Positions 37,569 to 47,990 of a stretch of DNA of 64,000 bases are shown here, one piece after another. Within the stretch, counting starts at the first letter, position 1, and the number at the start of each line of letters is the position of its first letter. Both the position numbers and the translations under genes were made by a program. The notes below the pieces were generated by a model. That model ran no database searches and was not told where the DNA came from. It saw nothing but the letters and a program-made list of their open reading frames with translations. The DNA is from JANXQG01 sp963780045 (GTDB taxonomy: Bacteria; Planctomycetota; Planctomycetia; Pirellulales; Thermoguttaceae), in assembly GCA_963780045.1 (NCBI GenBank), contig CAVZZZ010000005.1, positions 682,001 to 746,000 of the forward strand, read 5' to 3'.

Positions 37569-40500
37569 CTACTTCGCCTCCACCCAAATACTCTCGCTAT
37601 GCCCGCCGAATTCGGGCGCGTACATGCACTGCACCGACGCAAACCCGGTCTGGTATCGGCCGCGATGGACGACGCGGGTGCTGTACTCGAAGACATAAGT
37701 TCCCTTGGGCAGATAGTCGATGAAGAAGTGGCTGGCCGTGTCGCGGGTCGTCTCGTAATAGCCAAGGCCGTCCTGGTACTTGTACTGCGAGAGCACAGTC
37801 ACCGGCTCGGTGCCCGACCCGCGATGGTCTTTGAGGTGGACGAACTCCATGTCGCGGTCGGTTCGCAGCACAATCCGCACGACCAACTCGTCGCCCACCT
37901 TCACCGGGCCGGTGACCGGCTCCAGCACCGGGCCTTTCTTCGTGTACTGCTTCGTATAGAGTGACTTCGTGATCTTCAGCGGCGTGCCCGCGTAGGCCGA
38001 CGCCTTGCTCATGTCCTCAAGATATTGCCAGTGGACGCTGCCCCAGGCGACGCCTTTATCCAGCTTCTTCACGGTAATCTGGCCCATCGCGGGCTTAATC
38101 TCGCCGCGGGTGAACTTGTCTTCGTAGAAGCCGGTGCCCGCCTCGACCTTTTCGGGCTTGATTTCCTTCCCGCCAAGGCTTACTTCGACCAGCTCGTCGG
38201 AAGCCAAATCGTTGCTGCCGCGGAGGAGCAAGGCATAGACCGCGTCGGCGGTGGCCTTGGTGGTTCGCCAATCCTGCGTCTGCTTCTGCTTCAAAAGCCA
38301 GACCTTGCACTCCTCGACCGCCTTCTGGTCGTCCATCACTTCGTCGAAGGCCTCGATCATCATGGCCTGTGTCTCGATCGGGGCGTGGAACCAGAAGAAA
38401 GAAAGCTCGGTGTCGCGCAGAACATGCCCAGCTCTTCGTCGCTAACAGAGCGCTCCTTGATCGAGCCCATGATGGTCTGGGCCGTTTCCTTGTCGGCGAA
38501 GCGCTTCAGGGCGACGGCCAAGTGGGCCTGCGACTGCCGGTCGGCCATCTTCAGCCAATACTTGCGGCCCTGACCGAGGAAATAATCGACCGCCTCCTTG
38601 TGCTGTGCGGCGATGGGCCGGTCTTCCAGGAAAAAGCTTCGGCCGTAGAGATAGAAAGCGATCAGCGGGCTAAGGTGGTTCTCGTCCTTGTGGCGGGGCA
38701 CCTGCGCAGCGGGTCGGCGGAGGATGTCGCGGTAAATGCGGTCAATCCAGCCGTCCAGCCGGGCGAGCGACTTGAAGGCCGGTTCCATATCGACCTTCAC
38801 GCCCAGGTGCCGCAGGCGGCCGTAGCCCGTGGTGATGTAGAGCGTAATGTAGTCGCAGGGCGGCCCGCCGGGGAACCAGGGCCACGCACCGTCTGCATAC
38901 TGCCCTTCGGCCAGCTTTTTCATCGCGCGGGCCGTCTCGTCGTTCAAGCGGTTGTCGTCGAAGAGGACGCCGACGTTCCGCCGGGCCTGGCTTTCGGACT
39001 CGGCCTGCCGGACCCAAGGCGTCTCCTCCAGCATGACCGATTTCAAGTCCTGGTTCTTCTCCATTGGGCTGTCCAGCGCGGGCGTCGCGCGCCACTGCTC
39101 GAAGACACGACGGATTTTCGGATCGCTGTTGGCAATATGCCGGGCAAGCGAGTTGGCGTAGAGCCGATTGAACGTCTGCTCGTAGCACTCATAGGGATAC
39201 TCCATCAGATACGGCAGGGCCATGACCGCGTACCACGAAGGGTTGGAGACCATCTGCACTGTCAGGCTCTGGCTTTGCAGCGTCTTGGAGCTGCCCGACT
39301 CCAGCAGGCGGTCGAAATGAAAACTCTTCGTCGCCGGGCCGCGGATGGGCAGCGGCAGCGATTCCTGCACGAGCGTCCGCCGCACGAGCACCGGCAGCAG
39401 GCCCTCCTCGCCGTCGGAGACGCGGCCCGTCGAGCCGACCGCCTTGTAGCTGATTGCGCCGCCGGACATATCGGGCACGGAAAGCCGCCAGGAGTAGCTG
39501 TGCGACTGCTTGGCGGCGAGATTGAACGACTGGTCGGTCTCCGTCAGACCCAAGAATTGGTTTATCGACTTGCCCGTGCGGGCGTCGGCGAATGTCAACC
39601 GCACCTTGCCCGTCTGGTGCGTATCGGAGAGGTTCGTCACCTTGACGGTAAATTCCAGCTCGTCACCTTCGCGCAAAAACCGCGGCGGATTCGGCTGGAC
39701 CATGAGGTCTTTGGCCGTCACGCAACTATCGGTCAACAGGCCCGCGCGGAGCTGGGCGTCGTGGGCGAAGCCGAGGAACTTCCACTTGGTGAGCGCTTCG
39801 GGCATCGTGAATTCGATCTTCACGTGGCCCTCGGAATTGGGGCCTTCGGAATCGGAAAGCAGATGCGGGAAGAAGAAGGCCGTTTCGTTGAGGTTCTTCC
39901 GCGCGGCGATCTGGCTAAGGTCGGGCCCGGCGCCGAGGCCTTGCCCGGCCGCTTGCTTGCCTTGCCCCTGAAGTTCGGCGGGATTCTTTTCCATCGCGGC
40001 GTTGGCCGCAAAATCGGCGCGGTCGGCCAACATCTCGCCGGCCTTTGCGCCGTCCGACATGGGCGCCGCGCGGCGGGCCATTGCCCCCGGCGCCATCGGC
40101 GCGGCGCCGCCATGGAAAGCGCGGGGCCGCCGAGGCCCATTCCGCCCATGCCGCCGCGGAAATAACCGTATCCCCATAGGTCCGCAGTGATGCTCGACGG
40201 CAGCGCGCGGTAGCTTAACTGCACCGGCTTCTGATCGTAGGGCCACGCCCCTTGAACCTGGTTGAGGTACTTGGCCATGTTCTCAAATGTGAAGTTGATC
40301 GTCGGCCAGTCCTGGCGGAAGACGCCGAAGCCGGCTGGCCAATTGTGCGGCAGATAAGCGTCCAGCGATTCGTCGTAGAGCGCGGCGACCATTTCCGCGA
40401 CTACTTTCCTCGCATCCGCCCTCACCCCCTGTCCCTCTCCCGAAGGGAGAGGGGAGATAGTGGCCGTCCACGTCTCCTTCTGGCCCGGTTCGAGCTTGGA

Positions 40501-43500
40501 GACGAAGTGCTCCCACTTCACCTTGAGCTCCTTGTTCGTCCAAGGGACATCGACGCGGCGGGAATCGAGATAGGCGCGGTTCTCGCGGACCATCGTTACG
40601 TGCAGCGTGAAGCCGCCGCGCATGTTATCAGCGACGGCCAACTTGATTGGCTGCTGCGTGGCGCCCGGTTCGGTCCAGAAGCTCTTGACGATCTTGCCGC
40701 GGTGCTCGATCTCCATGTAGGCGCGGGCACTGCCGTATCCGCTGCCCCATAGGGCCATGAATTCGTCGCCCGGCTCCAGCGTCCATTTCGGACCGACGAC
40801 CATGTCCGGAACCTTGATGGGAAACTTTTTCGCGTCGGGGGCCATGACGTTCAGCGGCAAAAGCGCGATGACTTTTTTGCCGAAGCGGTCTTGTGTCTGG
40901 AACATAGCGCGGTAGGCGCCGGCGTCCAGCTTGGTTGACCATGTGGCATGACCGGTCGCGTCGGTCGTCATGCCCTGCTCGGCCACGACTTCGCCGAATT
41001 CCCAGGTGTTAGGATTGGACGGATCGACCAGCGTCACGTAAGAATCATGTTGTATGAACAAGGCCGTTCCACTCGCTGCCTTGCCGCCAGCATACCGCCG
41101 TGGCACGCGTGGTCGGATCAACCGCGGACTCGGCCGTCCGCCAAGAATGTCGTGGCGCACGACCTTTTCCGGCTGCTTGAGGCGGTATATCTTTAGCGCC
41201 CCTTCCGCCTTTTGCGGCTCGCCGTCCAATGTGGTCGTCGTCAGCTTGATCTCCACCGGCTTGTCCACAATGAGCCATTCGTCGGCGGCCAGCGAGGCCC
41301 GCAGCGCCGTGTATCCGCATTGCACGGCCCGCTGGGCGGAGCGCGTCTCGCCGTTGGTATCGGTCACGTCGGCCGAGATTTCGTATCGGAAGACCGGCTC
41401 GTCTTTTTCGGGCACGGTCGGGTCCGGCTTCGCGACGAACTTGATCGCGAACGTGCCGTCGGCCTCGGTTTCGGACGTACCGTGGGCAATCTCCTGCGCC
41501 GGACTGCTGCGGTATCCGCCAGGAGAAAAGCCAGTACCACCAGTCGGGAAAGCGGACCTCGCGGACGACGCGGTAGCGGACCTTTGCCCCGCCGATCGTC
41601 GCGCCGGTATAGGCCATAGCCTTGCCTTGCAACTCGACTTCACCACCCAGCCGCGCGGCCGTCTTGGGCGCGTCCAACGTCACCTGGAACTTGGGCCGCT
41701 TGTACTCCTCGACGTTGACAAAGCCCATCCAGGTGTTGCCCGCCAGATCGGCGCGGATCATCATCCGGCCCATAAGCCGGTCGCGCGGGGCCGTGAAGCT
41801 GCCGCTCACCGAGCCATAGTCGTTCGACACGACCTCTTGCCGGGCGATCTCCTTGCCGTTGACGTCCATGAACATGACGGTGAAGCGCTCGCGGGACACG
41901 ACTTCGTAGTTGTCGCTTTCCTGATCGACGAGAATGGCAATGCCCTTGTAGTAGATCGTCTGCCCAGGGCGATAGAGCGAGCGGTCGGTGAAGAAGACGA
42001 CCTGCTTCTGCGGAGTCGGCCGGTTGTAATAGTTGTTGACGTAGAGATTGTTGGCCGTGGCGAGCGACTCTCCGGCGTGGGTCACGTAGAGCAAATTGTT
42101 GTGATTGGCGATGCCCGCCACGGAAAAGAGGCCGTTATCGTTCGTCCGGGCCTTTTCGCCGGCGACCCAATGGCCGTTCCAGTCCCAGGCGTAGACCTGC
42201 ACGTCGGCCCCAGCGATCGGCTCGCCGGACGCTGCGTCCAACACGAAGCCGCCGAAGTGCGTGCTGGGATTGTGCTGCCGCAGCACCACGGCCAGCTTGC
42301 TCACCCAGACTTCGGTGCATGAGACGACGTTGTTAGATTCGCTGAATTCCGAGTCGTGGCTGGCGACGAGAAAATAGTAGCCCGGATTGAGGTCCTTGGG
42401 CACGGCCAAATCCTTGGTCCGCTCGCGGTAATCTTCCGTCGGCGGCAGGTCGGCGGACCACGTGCGGTCCGGTTTCTTTGCCAGCAGCTCCCGCCGCTGG
42501 GTGTCGTCCAGCCACTCGCCGCGATACCGGCCGCTCTTCATCCGCGCCAGCCAGTCCTCGCCGACGAGGCGGAAGTAGACCTTCGTCACGTTGCGATAGT
42601 GTACGCGAATCACCGGCCACGGCTGGTTCCACACGCGTTCGGTTACGATGCTGGCCGACTTCGCCTCGATTTGCTTGACCAGGTTGTAGCAGAGTATCCC
42701 GCCGGGCGACCGCGGGAACGCCCGCATCCCCTCGGCGGCGATGTCGTGGGCATCGACCAGCTCGTTTTCCCCTTGAAGGACAGTGGCCAGATGATATCGG
42801 GCCATCGACGAAAGCGGATGGTTGGAATTCTCCTTGATGAACCGCCGCAGGGCCACCTTGTAGAGCGTCGTCTTCTCGTCGCCCACGGCCTTGTTGTTGC
42901 CCAGCGCGAGCCGCTGCAAGTCGTCGTCCAGGAAGGCGGTCTTGTCCGCGTCGTTCTCGTGAAAGCGGAGCAACTGCTGGTAGAGCAGCACGGCCTTGAG
43001 CGTGGGCGAATCGGCGTCGGCCGATTCGGGCTTCCACGACATGAACTGCGCGACCGGCTGGAACATCGGGCCGTCGGCGGCAAGCTCAAAGGCATCCTCG
43101 GCCTTCGCCCCGGCCTGCTCGCCCGCGTTGTAGAAATCCAGCGCCTGATGGGCGACGAAATCGTAGAGCGTGGGGCGGTAATTGTCCGGCAGGCTCCCCT
43201 CTTGCAAGAGATCGTTGTAGTCGGCAACCGGTATTTTTTTGACCTGGTCCGCGGCGGCCAGGGCGGCCTGATAATGCTTTTCGATCTCGGCAAAGAGCCG
43301 CGCGAGGTCCCAGGTAGTAAAATCCTTTCCCGGCGCCGTGGCCGTTGTCGTGCGCTGCATGAACCGCCAGCGATTGTGAAGGAAATACTGCCAATACCAG
43401 TCGGCCTGGATGACTTCCAGCATGGGCCGCATTTCGGCCGGGGCCTTGGCGATTTCGGCATCCATGCGGGTGATCTTCTCCTCCGGATGGTTGCCCTGGA

Positions 43501-43740
43501 TGACTCCTTCCAGCGCGATCTTGCGTCCGATGGCCTTGATCGCCACGGGATAGTTCTTCCCAGCGAGTGCGCCGTCGAGAATCGGCTGGAGCTGCTCGAT
43601 GGCCGTCTTGGGCAGTCCCTTTTGCGCAGCCTCGTCTACTTTCTTCCATTGCGCGTCCCACTTGTCCGCCCGCGCGGCTGTGGCCGCGGCGAGGATCACA
43701 AAACTCAACGGTACGACAGAGAAAGGAGGAGGTTGACATG
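37569..43740 (-). CDS. Alpha-2-macroglobulin family protein (4 frameshifts)
   Basis: About 2057 residues. Breaks lie near 43725, 41525, 40105 and 38410, and the reading order of the four main segments is clear. A signal peptide (PLSFVILAAATAARA) is followed by a helical N-terminal part, then MG-type beta domains (VVFFTDRSLYRPGQTIYYKGI is the bait-side MG motif). The thioester site is CYEQ in PYECYEQTFNRLYAN, then an alpha/alpha toroid (ADGAWPWFPGG) and a final beta domain. Bacterial A2Ms trap proteases in the periplasm and are usually linked to a penicillin-binding protein; none is adjacent here. A CCCTCTCCC hairpin repeat is inserted in frame at 40433-40453. Confidence 0.85.
40433..40453. 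repeat. CCCTCTCCC hairpin repeat inside the macroglobulin gene
   Basis: CCCTCTCCC, loop GAA, GGGAGAGGG, with CCTCACCCCCTGT on the left. In the minus-strand frame it is read as SPLPSGEGQGVR between two MG-domain segments. This peptide is the usual translation of a widespread REP-like hairpin found in many GC-rich genomes, so the element probably jumped into the gene. Confidence 0.75.
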
Positions 43741-43991
43741 GCGGGGTCCTTGAAGAGATTTTGTAGATTTGGCTGGCCAGGTATTGACGCGCAGCGAGCC
43801 GGGATAGTTCCCGGCGGCGGGGAGAAACGGTCGGAATGTATTTTAATCGGGACGGCTGACGGCGGCGAGACTCGCAGGCGCCGGCGCGGACGCCCTTTCG
43901 CGGCAGCGTGCTTGGCAATCATTGACACGCCCTGTGGCAGGATTACGATAGGGTTCCATAAAGAAACAGCGCAAAGGGAAGCGTAGGGACA
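43741..43991. other. Divergent intergenic region upstream of the macroglobulin and DUF1016 genes
   Basis: 251 bp between the macroglobulin start and the DUF1016 gene. It should hold promoters for both directions; I see no convincing pair of boxes, no RNA gene and no repeat of the families described elsewhere. Confidence 0.4.
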
Positions 43992-45037
43992 TTGCCGTCC
44001 GCCGGCCGGCTCCTGGCCGACGTGCGTGAATTGATCGAGGCCGCCTGCCAACAGGTGGCCCAGACCGTCAACTCCGGGCTGGTCACGCTCTATTGGCACG
44101 TCGGCCGCCGCATCCGGCAGGAGATTCTCGGCGAGCAGCGAGCGGCCTACGGCGAGCAGATTGTTTCGGCACTGTCGAAAGATTCGACGGCCGAGCACGG
44201 CCATGGATTCGACCGCCGAAACCTATTCCATATGGTCCGATTTGCGGAGGTTTTTCCGGATGAGCAAATAGTGTACGCACTGCGTACACAATTGACTTGG
44301 ACCCACTTCCGCGAGTTGATTGCCATCGAGGATCCGCTAAAGCGCAAATTCTACGCAGAAATGTGCCGCTTGGAGCGGTGGAGCACGCGGACGCTGCAAG
44401 ACCAGATCAAACATTTGGTCTACGAGCGAACGGCCGTGAGCAAGAAGCCGGAAGGAGTCATCCGTGTCGAGCTTGACGCGCTGCGCGACGAAGACCGCCT
44501 GACGCCCGATCTCGTTTTTCGCGATCCGTACTTCCTCGACTTCCTGGGCTTGCCGGAGCAATACTCCGAACGCGAGCTTGAGCGGGCGATTCTCCAGGAG
44601 CTGGAGAGGTTTCTCTTGGAGCTGGGTACGATTTCGCCTTCGTCGCGCGGCAGAAGCGCATCTCCGTCGATGGTGACGATTATTATCTGGACCTCTTGTT
44701 CTACCGTCGACGGCTGAGGCGGCTCGTGGCCATCGACTTGAAAGTGGGCCGTTTCCAAGCGGCCGACAAAGGCCAGATGGAACTCTATCTCCGCTGGTTG
44801 GCGGAGAATGAGACTCGCGCCGACGAAGAACCGCCCATCGGCCTGTTCCTTTGCGCAGGAAAGTCCGACGAACAGGTACGCCTGTTGCGGTTGGAAGAAT
44901 CCCGCGTCCGTGTGGCCGAGTACCTCAGCGAACTACCGCCGCGGGAACTGCTCCAGCGCAAGCTGCACGACGCGATCTGCCTCGCCCGCGAGCGGTTGGC
45001 GCGGAAGGAAATAGAGAAAAAACTAGGGCGGAAATAG
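43992..45037 (+). CDS. DUF1016 (YhcG-type) PD-(D/E)xK nuclease-like protein (1 frameshift)
   Basis: About 348 residues, break near 44625. The N-terminal helical DUF1016 domain (LLADVRELIEAACQQVAQTVN, VGRRIRQEIL, SWTHFRELI-like TWTHFRELI) is followed by the nuclease core, after the break: DYYLDLLFYRRRLRRLVAIDLKVG, where the Asp and the DLK give a PD-(D/E)xK site. TTG at 43992 is the only start after an in-frame stop. Such proteins are thought to be mobile-element or restriction-linked nucleases; no partner is next to it. Confidence 0.8.
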
Positions 45038-45109
45038 GCCCGTGAGAATCTCTTATGCTGGTGCGCTTTTCACGCGATAAAATACGATCAAATGGGCGAC
45101 GACAGTAAA

Positions 45110-45385
45110 ATGGATGAACTACTTTCCGTGACCGATTTGCTGGCTGATCCTCCGCGCTACGACGGTCAACTGATCACGGTGCGGGGATTCTACATTGGGG
45201 AACGCGAAAGGCATGCGCTCTTCCCGTCATCAGAGCGTCCTCGGACTTCTGAGCGTGCGGTTTGGCTTCATCATGAAGAAACGGTAGGCGGTCAGGCAGG
45301 CGCAAAGCGATTGAATCGCCAGTGGATTCGGCTGTCCGGCGTTTTCCACAACCGTCGTCGCGCGGGATGTGGTGGGTGCGGTTGA
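45110..45385 (+). pseudogene. Small hypothetical gene truncated by insertion sequence 2
   Basis: ATG at 45110 begins MDELLSVTDLLADPPRYDGQ and continues through LITVRGFYIG, WLHHEET and WIRLSGVFHNRRRAGCG. The insertion sequence starts at 45374, so the last four codons before the stop are IS sequence. The middle resembles a short OB-like or beta-rich protein (VRGFYIGERERHALF), and I do not recognise it. Its natural C-terminus is missing; the sequence right of the element does not obviously resume it. Confidence 0.55.
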
Positions 45386-46822
45386 AATGATGTTGCGCGA
45401 ATGGGAAAAATAAGTAAAACAGGACGTTGAGGTTTCAGTACCAACGGAATTGTCCCAACGTCCTGAAAGGTACAGATGACAAGTATAGTGAGCAAGGAGC
45501 GTCGAGAGCAACTCCACCACATGTTTGACGAAGTGCTGGATTCGTTGCCGGTCAAGCTGGAAGAATTGAAGGAGGCTGAACAAAAACTGCATGCCGGATT
45601 GCAACGTTTGGCCAGCGCGAGCATGCAAGGTTGGGCGGAGACTGCCAGCACGGCATCACCGCCGCCACAGTGTCCTGGATGCGGAGCACCGATGCGGCAT
45701 CGCGGACGGGTATCACGCACGCTGGTGACGCTGCACGGTACGATGGGTTTCGCTCGGCCACGACGGCGGTGCGACCGCTGCGAGCAGGAGCGTTACCCGC
45801 TTGATGAGCGATTGTGTTTTCAGACCCACGGCGTGAGTTGGTCAGTGGCAGCGAAGGTCTCACGTTTGGCGTCGCTGCTGCCGTCGTACGATCTGGCGCG
45901 GCAACTGTTGGCGGAGGACTACGGCATCGAACTGAGCAAGCATTCGATTGAACAGATCGTGCGTTCTGCGGGGGAGACGCTCCTGAAGAAAGACGACGCC
46001 GCGCGTGAAGCCTGTTTTGCCGCGATGAGCCAGGGCGGCCTGCGGGGAGCAAGAGAGGCAGCCATTCGCCCGGAAATCGTGGCGGTTTATGCGGATGGCA
46101 CCATGATTCACAGCGAGGGAGACTGGCATGAAATCCGCGTCGGAAAAGCGATCGCGTGGGACTCCCGGGGAAATCAGTTGCGGCAGCGCAGCTTCGCTCG
46201 TTTTTTGCCTCTGGAGTCGTTCGGGCAACAGTTGTTTGTCGAAGCCCATGCTGTCGGCTACGGCGGCGCAAGGCAACGCGTGTTCTTGGGGGACGGTGCG
46301 CACTGGCTTTGGGAACTGGCAGCCTTGCACTTTCCCGAGGCAACGCGCGTGCTGGACTGGTATCATCTCAGCGAGAAGGTCCACGAAGCCTCCAACGCCG
46401 TTTTCGGCGAAGGAACGCAGCAGAGCAAGACGTGGTCCAAGTGCCGCCTGGACGAACTTTGGGCAGGGCAACATCAAGCGGCACGTCAGGCAGTGGCGGA
46501 ATTGCGTCGGCATTCGCGTTCGAAGACCAAGCGGGAATCGCTGCGGAAGCTCGGCGTATACCTCAAGAATAATGCGGAGAGAATGGATTACCCTCGCTAT
46601 CTCGCTGCCGGGCTACCTATCGGCAGCGGACCGGTGGAAGCAGCCTGCAAAACACTGGTTGGCGGACGCTGCAAACAGGCCGGAATGCGAAACTGGCGGT
46701 GCAACGGTGCGGAAGCTGTCCTCCGGCTTCGCGCGGCACAATTCGATGGCGAATTTAACCCCTTGTGGGATGCCCGCCTTTGCCCGGCCGCCTAAACTCG
46801 CCACAGCCTTTCAGCCGCACCC
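45374..46822 (+). mobile_element. ISKra4-family insertion sequence 2 (1449 bp)
   Basis: Imperfect terminal inverted repeats of 26 bases match at 21 positions: GGGTGCGGTTGAAA... at 45374-45399 and the complement of GGGTGCGGCTGAAA... at 46797-46822. They enclose a single intact transposase. No target-site duplication is evident. It interrupts the small gene at 45110. Confidence 0.9.
45476..46795 (+). CDS. ISKra4-family transposase
   Basis: Intact, 439 residues. N-terminal helical part, then a zinc ribbon (CPGCGAPM...CDRCEQERYP). The catalytic core has VYADGTMIHS, VFLGDGAHWLWELA with RVLDWYHLSEKVHEA, and the C-terminal LPIGSGPVEAACKTLV with the last Glu. These are the ISKra4 DDE motifs. Being intact in a window full of frameshifts, it may be a functional copy. 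Confidence 0.92.
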   Translation: MTSIVSKERREQLHHMFDEVLDSLPVKLEELKEAEQKLHAGLQRLASASMQGWAETASTASPPPQCPGCGAPMRHRGRVSRTLVTLHGTMGFARPRRRCDRCEQERYPLDERLCFQTHGVSWSVAAKVSRLASLLPSYDLARQLLAEDYGIELSKHSIEQIVRSAGETLLKKDDAAREACFAAMSQGGLRGAREAAIRPEIVAVYADGTMIHSEGDWHEIRVGKAIAWDSRGNQLRQRSFARFLPLESFGQQLFVEAHAVGYGGARQRVFLGDGAHWLWELAALHFPEATRVLDWYHLSEKVHEASNAVFGEGTQQSKTWSKCRLDELWAGQHQAARQAVAELRRHSRSKTKRESLRKLGVYLKNNAERMDYPRYLAAGLPIGSGPVEAACKTLVGGRCKQAGMRNWRCNGAEAVLRLRAAQFDGEFNPLWDARLCPAA

Positions 46823-46890
46823 TTCGATTGGGCCCTGGTGTACAATTGGGCTGTTGATCGGAAATCAGTATTCCTTTTGGGAGGACAGAC

Positions 46891-47868
46891 ATGAAATGGC
46901 TTTATGCGTTGGCGCTGCCAGGTGCGATGTGCGCGGCGGCAATCGGGGATGATAAACCCGCGGAAGGCAAGCACATGGAAGACGTGGCCCGCGGTTATGT
47001 CGACGCGTTTTTGCAGGGGAATGCGCAGGCGCTCTTGGACCACGCCTCGCCGGAATTGCGGGCGCTTGTGAAAGACCCTGCCGCGCTCAATTCGCTGCGC
47101 AAAAACACGGTTGGCGCCCGGCCCGTTTCCGCCGACGAACAAATCTCCGTCGAATACGTCCGGCTGGTCAAGTCGGCCGCGGGCCAAACGTGGTCAGTCG
47201 CGGCAACCGTCGCGCCCGACGGTACTCTGGCGGGTTTTCTCGTCACACCGGCCGGAGAAGCGCCTTCGACCTTCCTGAATTACAAAACCAAGGCCCACGC
47301 GCGGTTGCCTTTTGCCGGAACGTGGACCGTGTTTTGGGGCGGCCGCAGCATCAAGGATAATTATCATGCGGCCTATCCCGACCAGCGCTTTGCCTACGAC
47401 ATCGTGATGATGAAAGACGGCAAAACGCATCCCGGCAACGGCGCAAAGAACGAAGATTATTACTGCTATGGGCAAACGATTGTTTCGCCGGCCGCGGGTT
47501 TGGTGGCGGCGGTCACGGACGGCATTGCCGACAACAGGCCGGGCAGGATGAATTCCGCGAAGCCGACCGGCAACCACATCGTGCTCGACTTGGGCAACGA
47601 CGAATACATGTTCCTGTGTCATTTCCAAAACGGGAGCATCAAAGTGAAGCTGGGCGACCGCGTGAGGCCGGCACAACCGCTGGGACTGTGCGGCAACAGC
47701 GGCAACTCGTCGGAGCCGCATTTGCACATCCATTTGCAAACCACGCCGAAATTCGGCGCCGGCAAAGGGCTGCCGCTGCAATTCCAGCATTACGAGGCAG
47801 ACGGCAAAGCCGTCAATCGGGGCGAGCCAACCAAAGGACAGCGGATTCGAGACGTTGCCGCAGGGTAG
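46891..47868 (+). CDS. Secreted M23-family (LytM-type) peptidase
   Basis: Intact, 325 residues. A short signal peptide (LYALALPGAMCAAAIG) is followed by a DUF3887-like region (YVDAFLQGNAQALLDHASPELRA). The M23 metallopeptidase domain has the first zinc ligands in HAAYPDQRFAYDI (H...D) and the last in HLHIHLQ (HxH). These enzymes cut peptidoglycan cross-links, or, when incomplete, activate amidases; here both metal motifs are present. AGGGAGG-like GGGAGGACAG stands before the ATG. It follows insertion sequence 2. Confidence 0.88.
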   Translation: MKWLYALALPGAMCAAAIGDDKPAEGKHMEDVARGYVDAFLQGNAQALLDHASPELRALVKDPAALNSLRKNTVGARPVSADEQISVEYVRLVKSAAGQTWSVAATVAPDGTLAGFLVTPAGEAPSTFLNYKTKAHARLPFAGTWTVFWGGRSIKDNYHAAYPDQRFAYDIVMMKDGKTHPGNGAKNEDYYCYGQTIVSPAAGLVAAVTDGIADNRPGRMNSAKPTGNHIVLDLGNDEYMFLCHFQNGSIKVKLGDRVRPAQPLGLCGNSGNSSEPHLHIHLQTTPKFGAGKGLPLQFQHYEADGKAVNRGEPTKGQRIRDVAAG

Positions 47869-47990
47869 TTTGCGTTGGGTAGCTCAACGACTCCGCCGCA
47901 ACGCCGGAAACCAGGCTACAACATGCACTCCGTACCGTCGGCCGCGGCCGGCACCAGCCCGTCGCTAAGATGTTAGCCGGTTGCGCCGTC

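Noticed and set aside
44083..44758. Minus-strand frames over the DUF1016 gene
   Set aside because: Antisense to a recognised nuclease-like protein.
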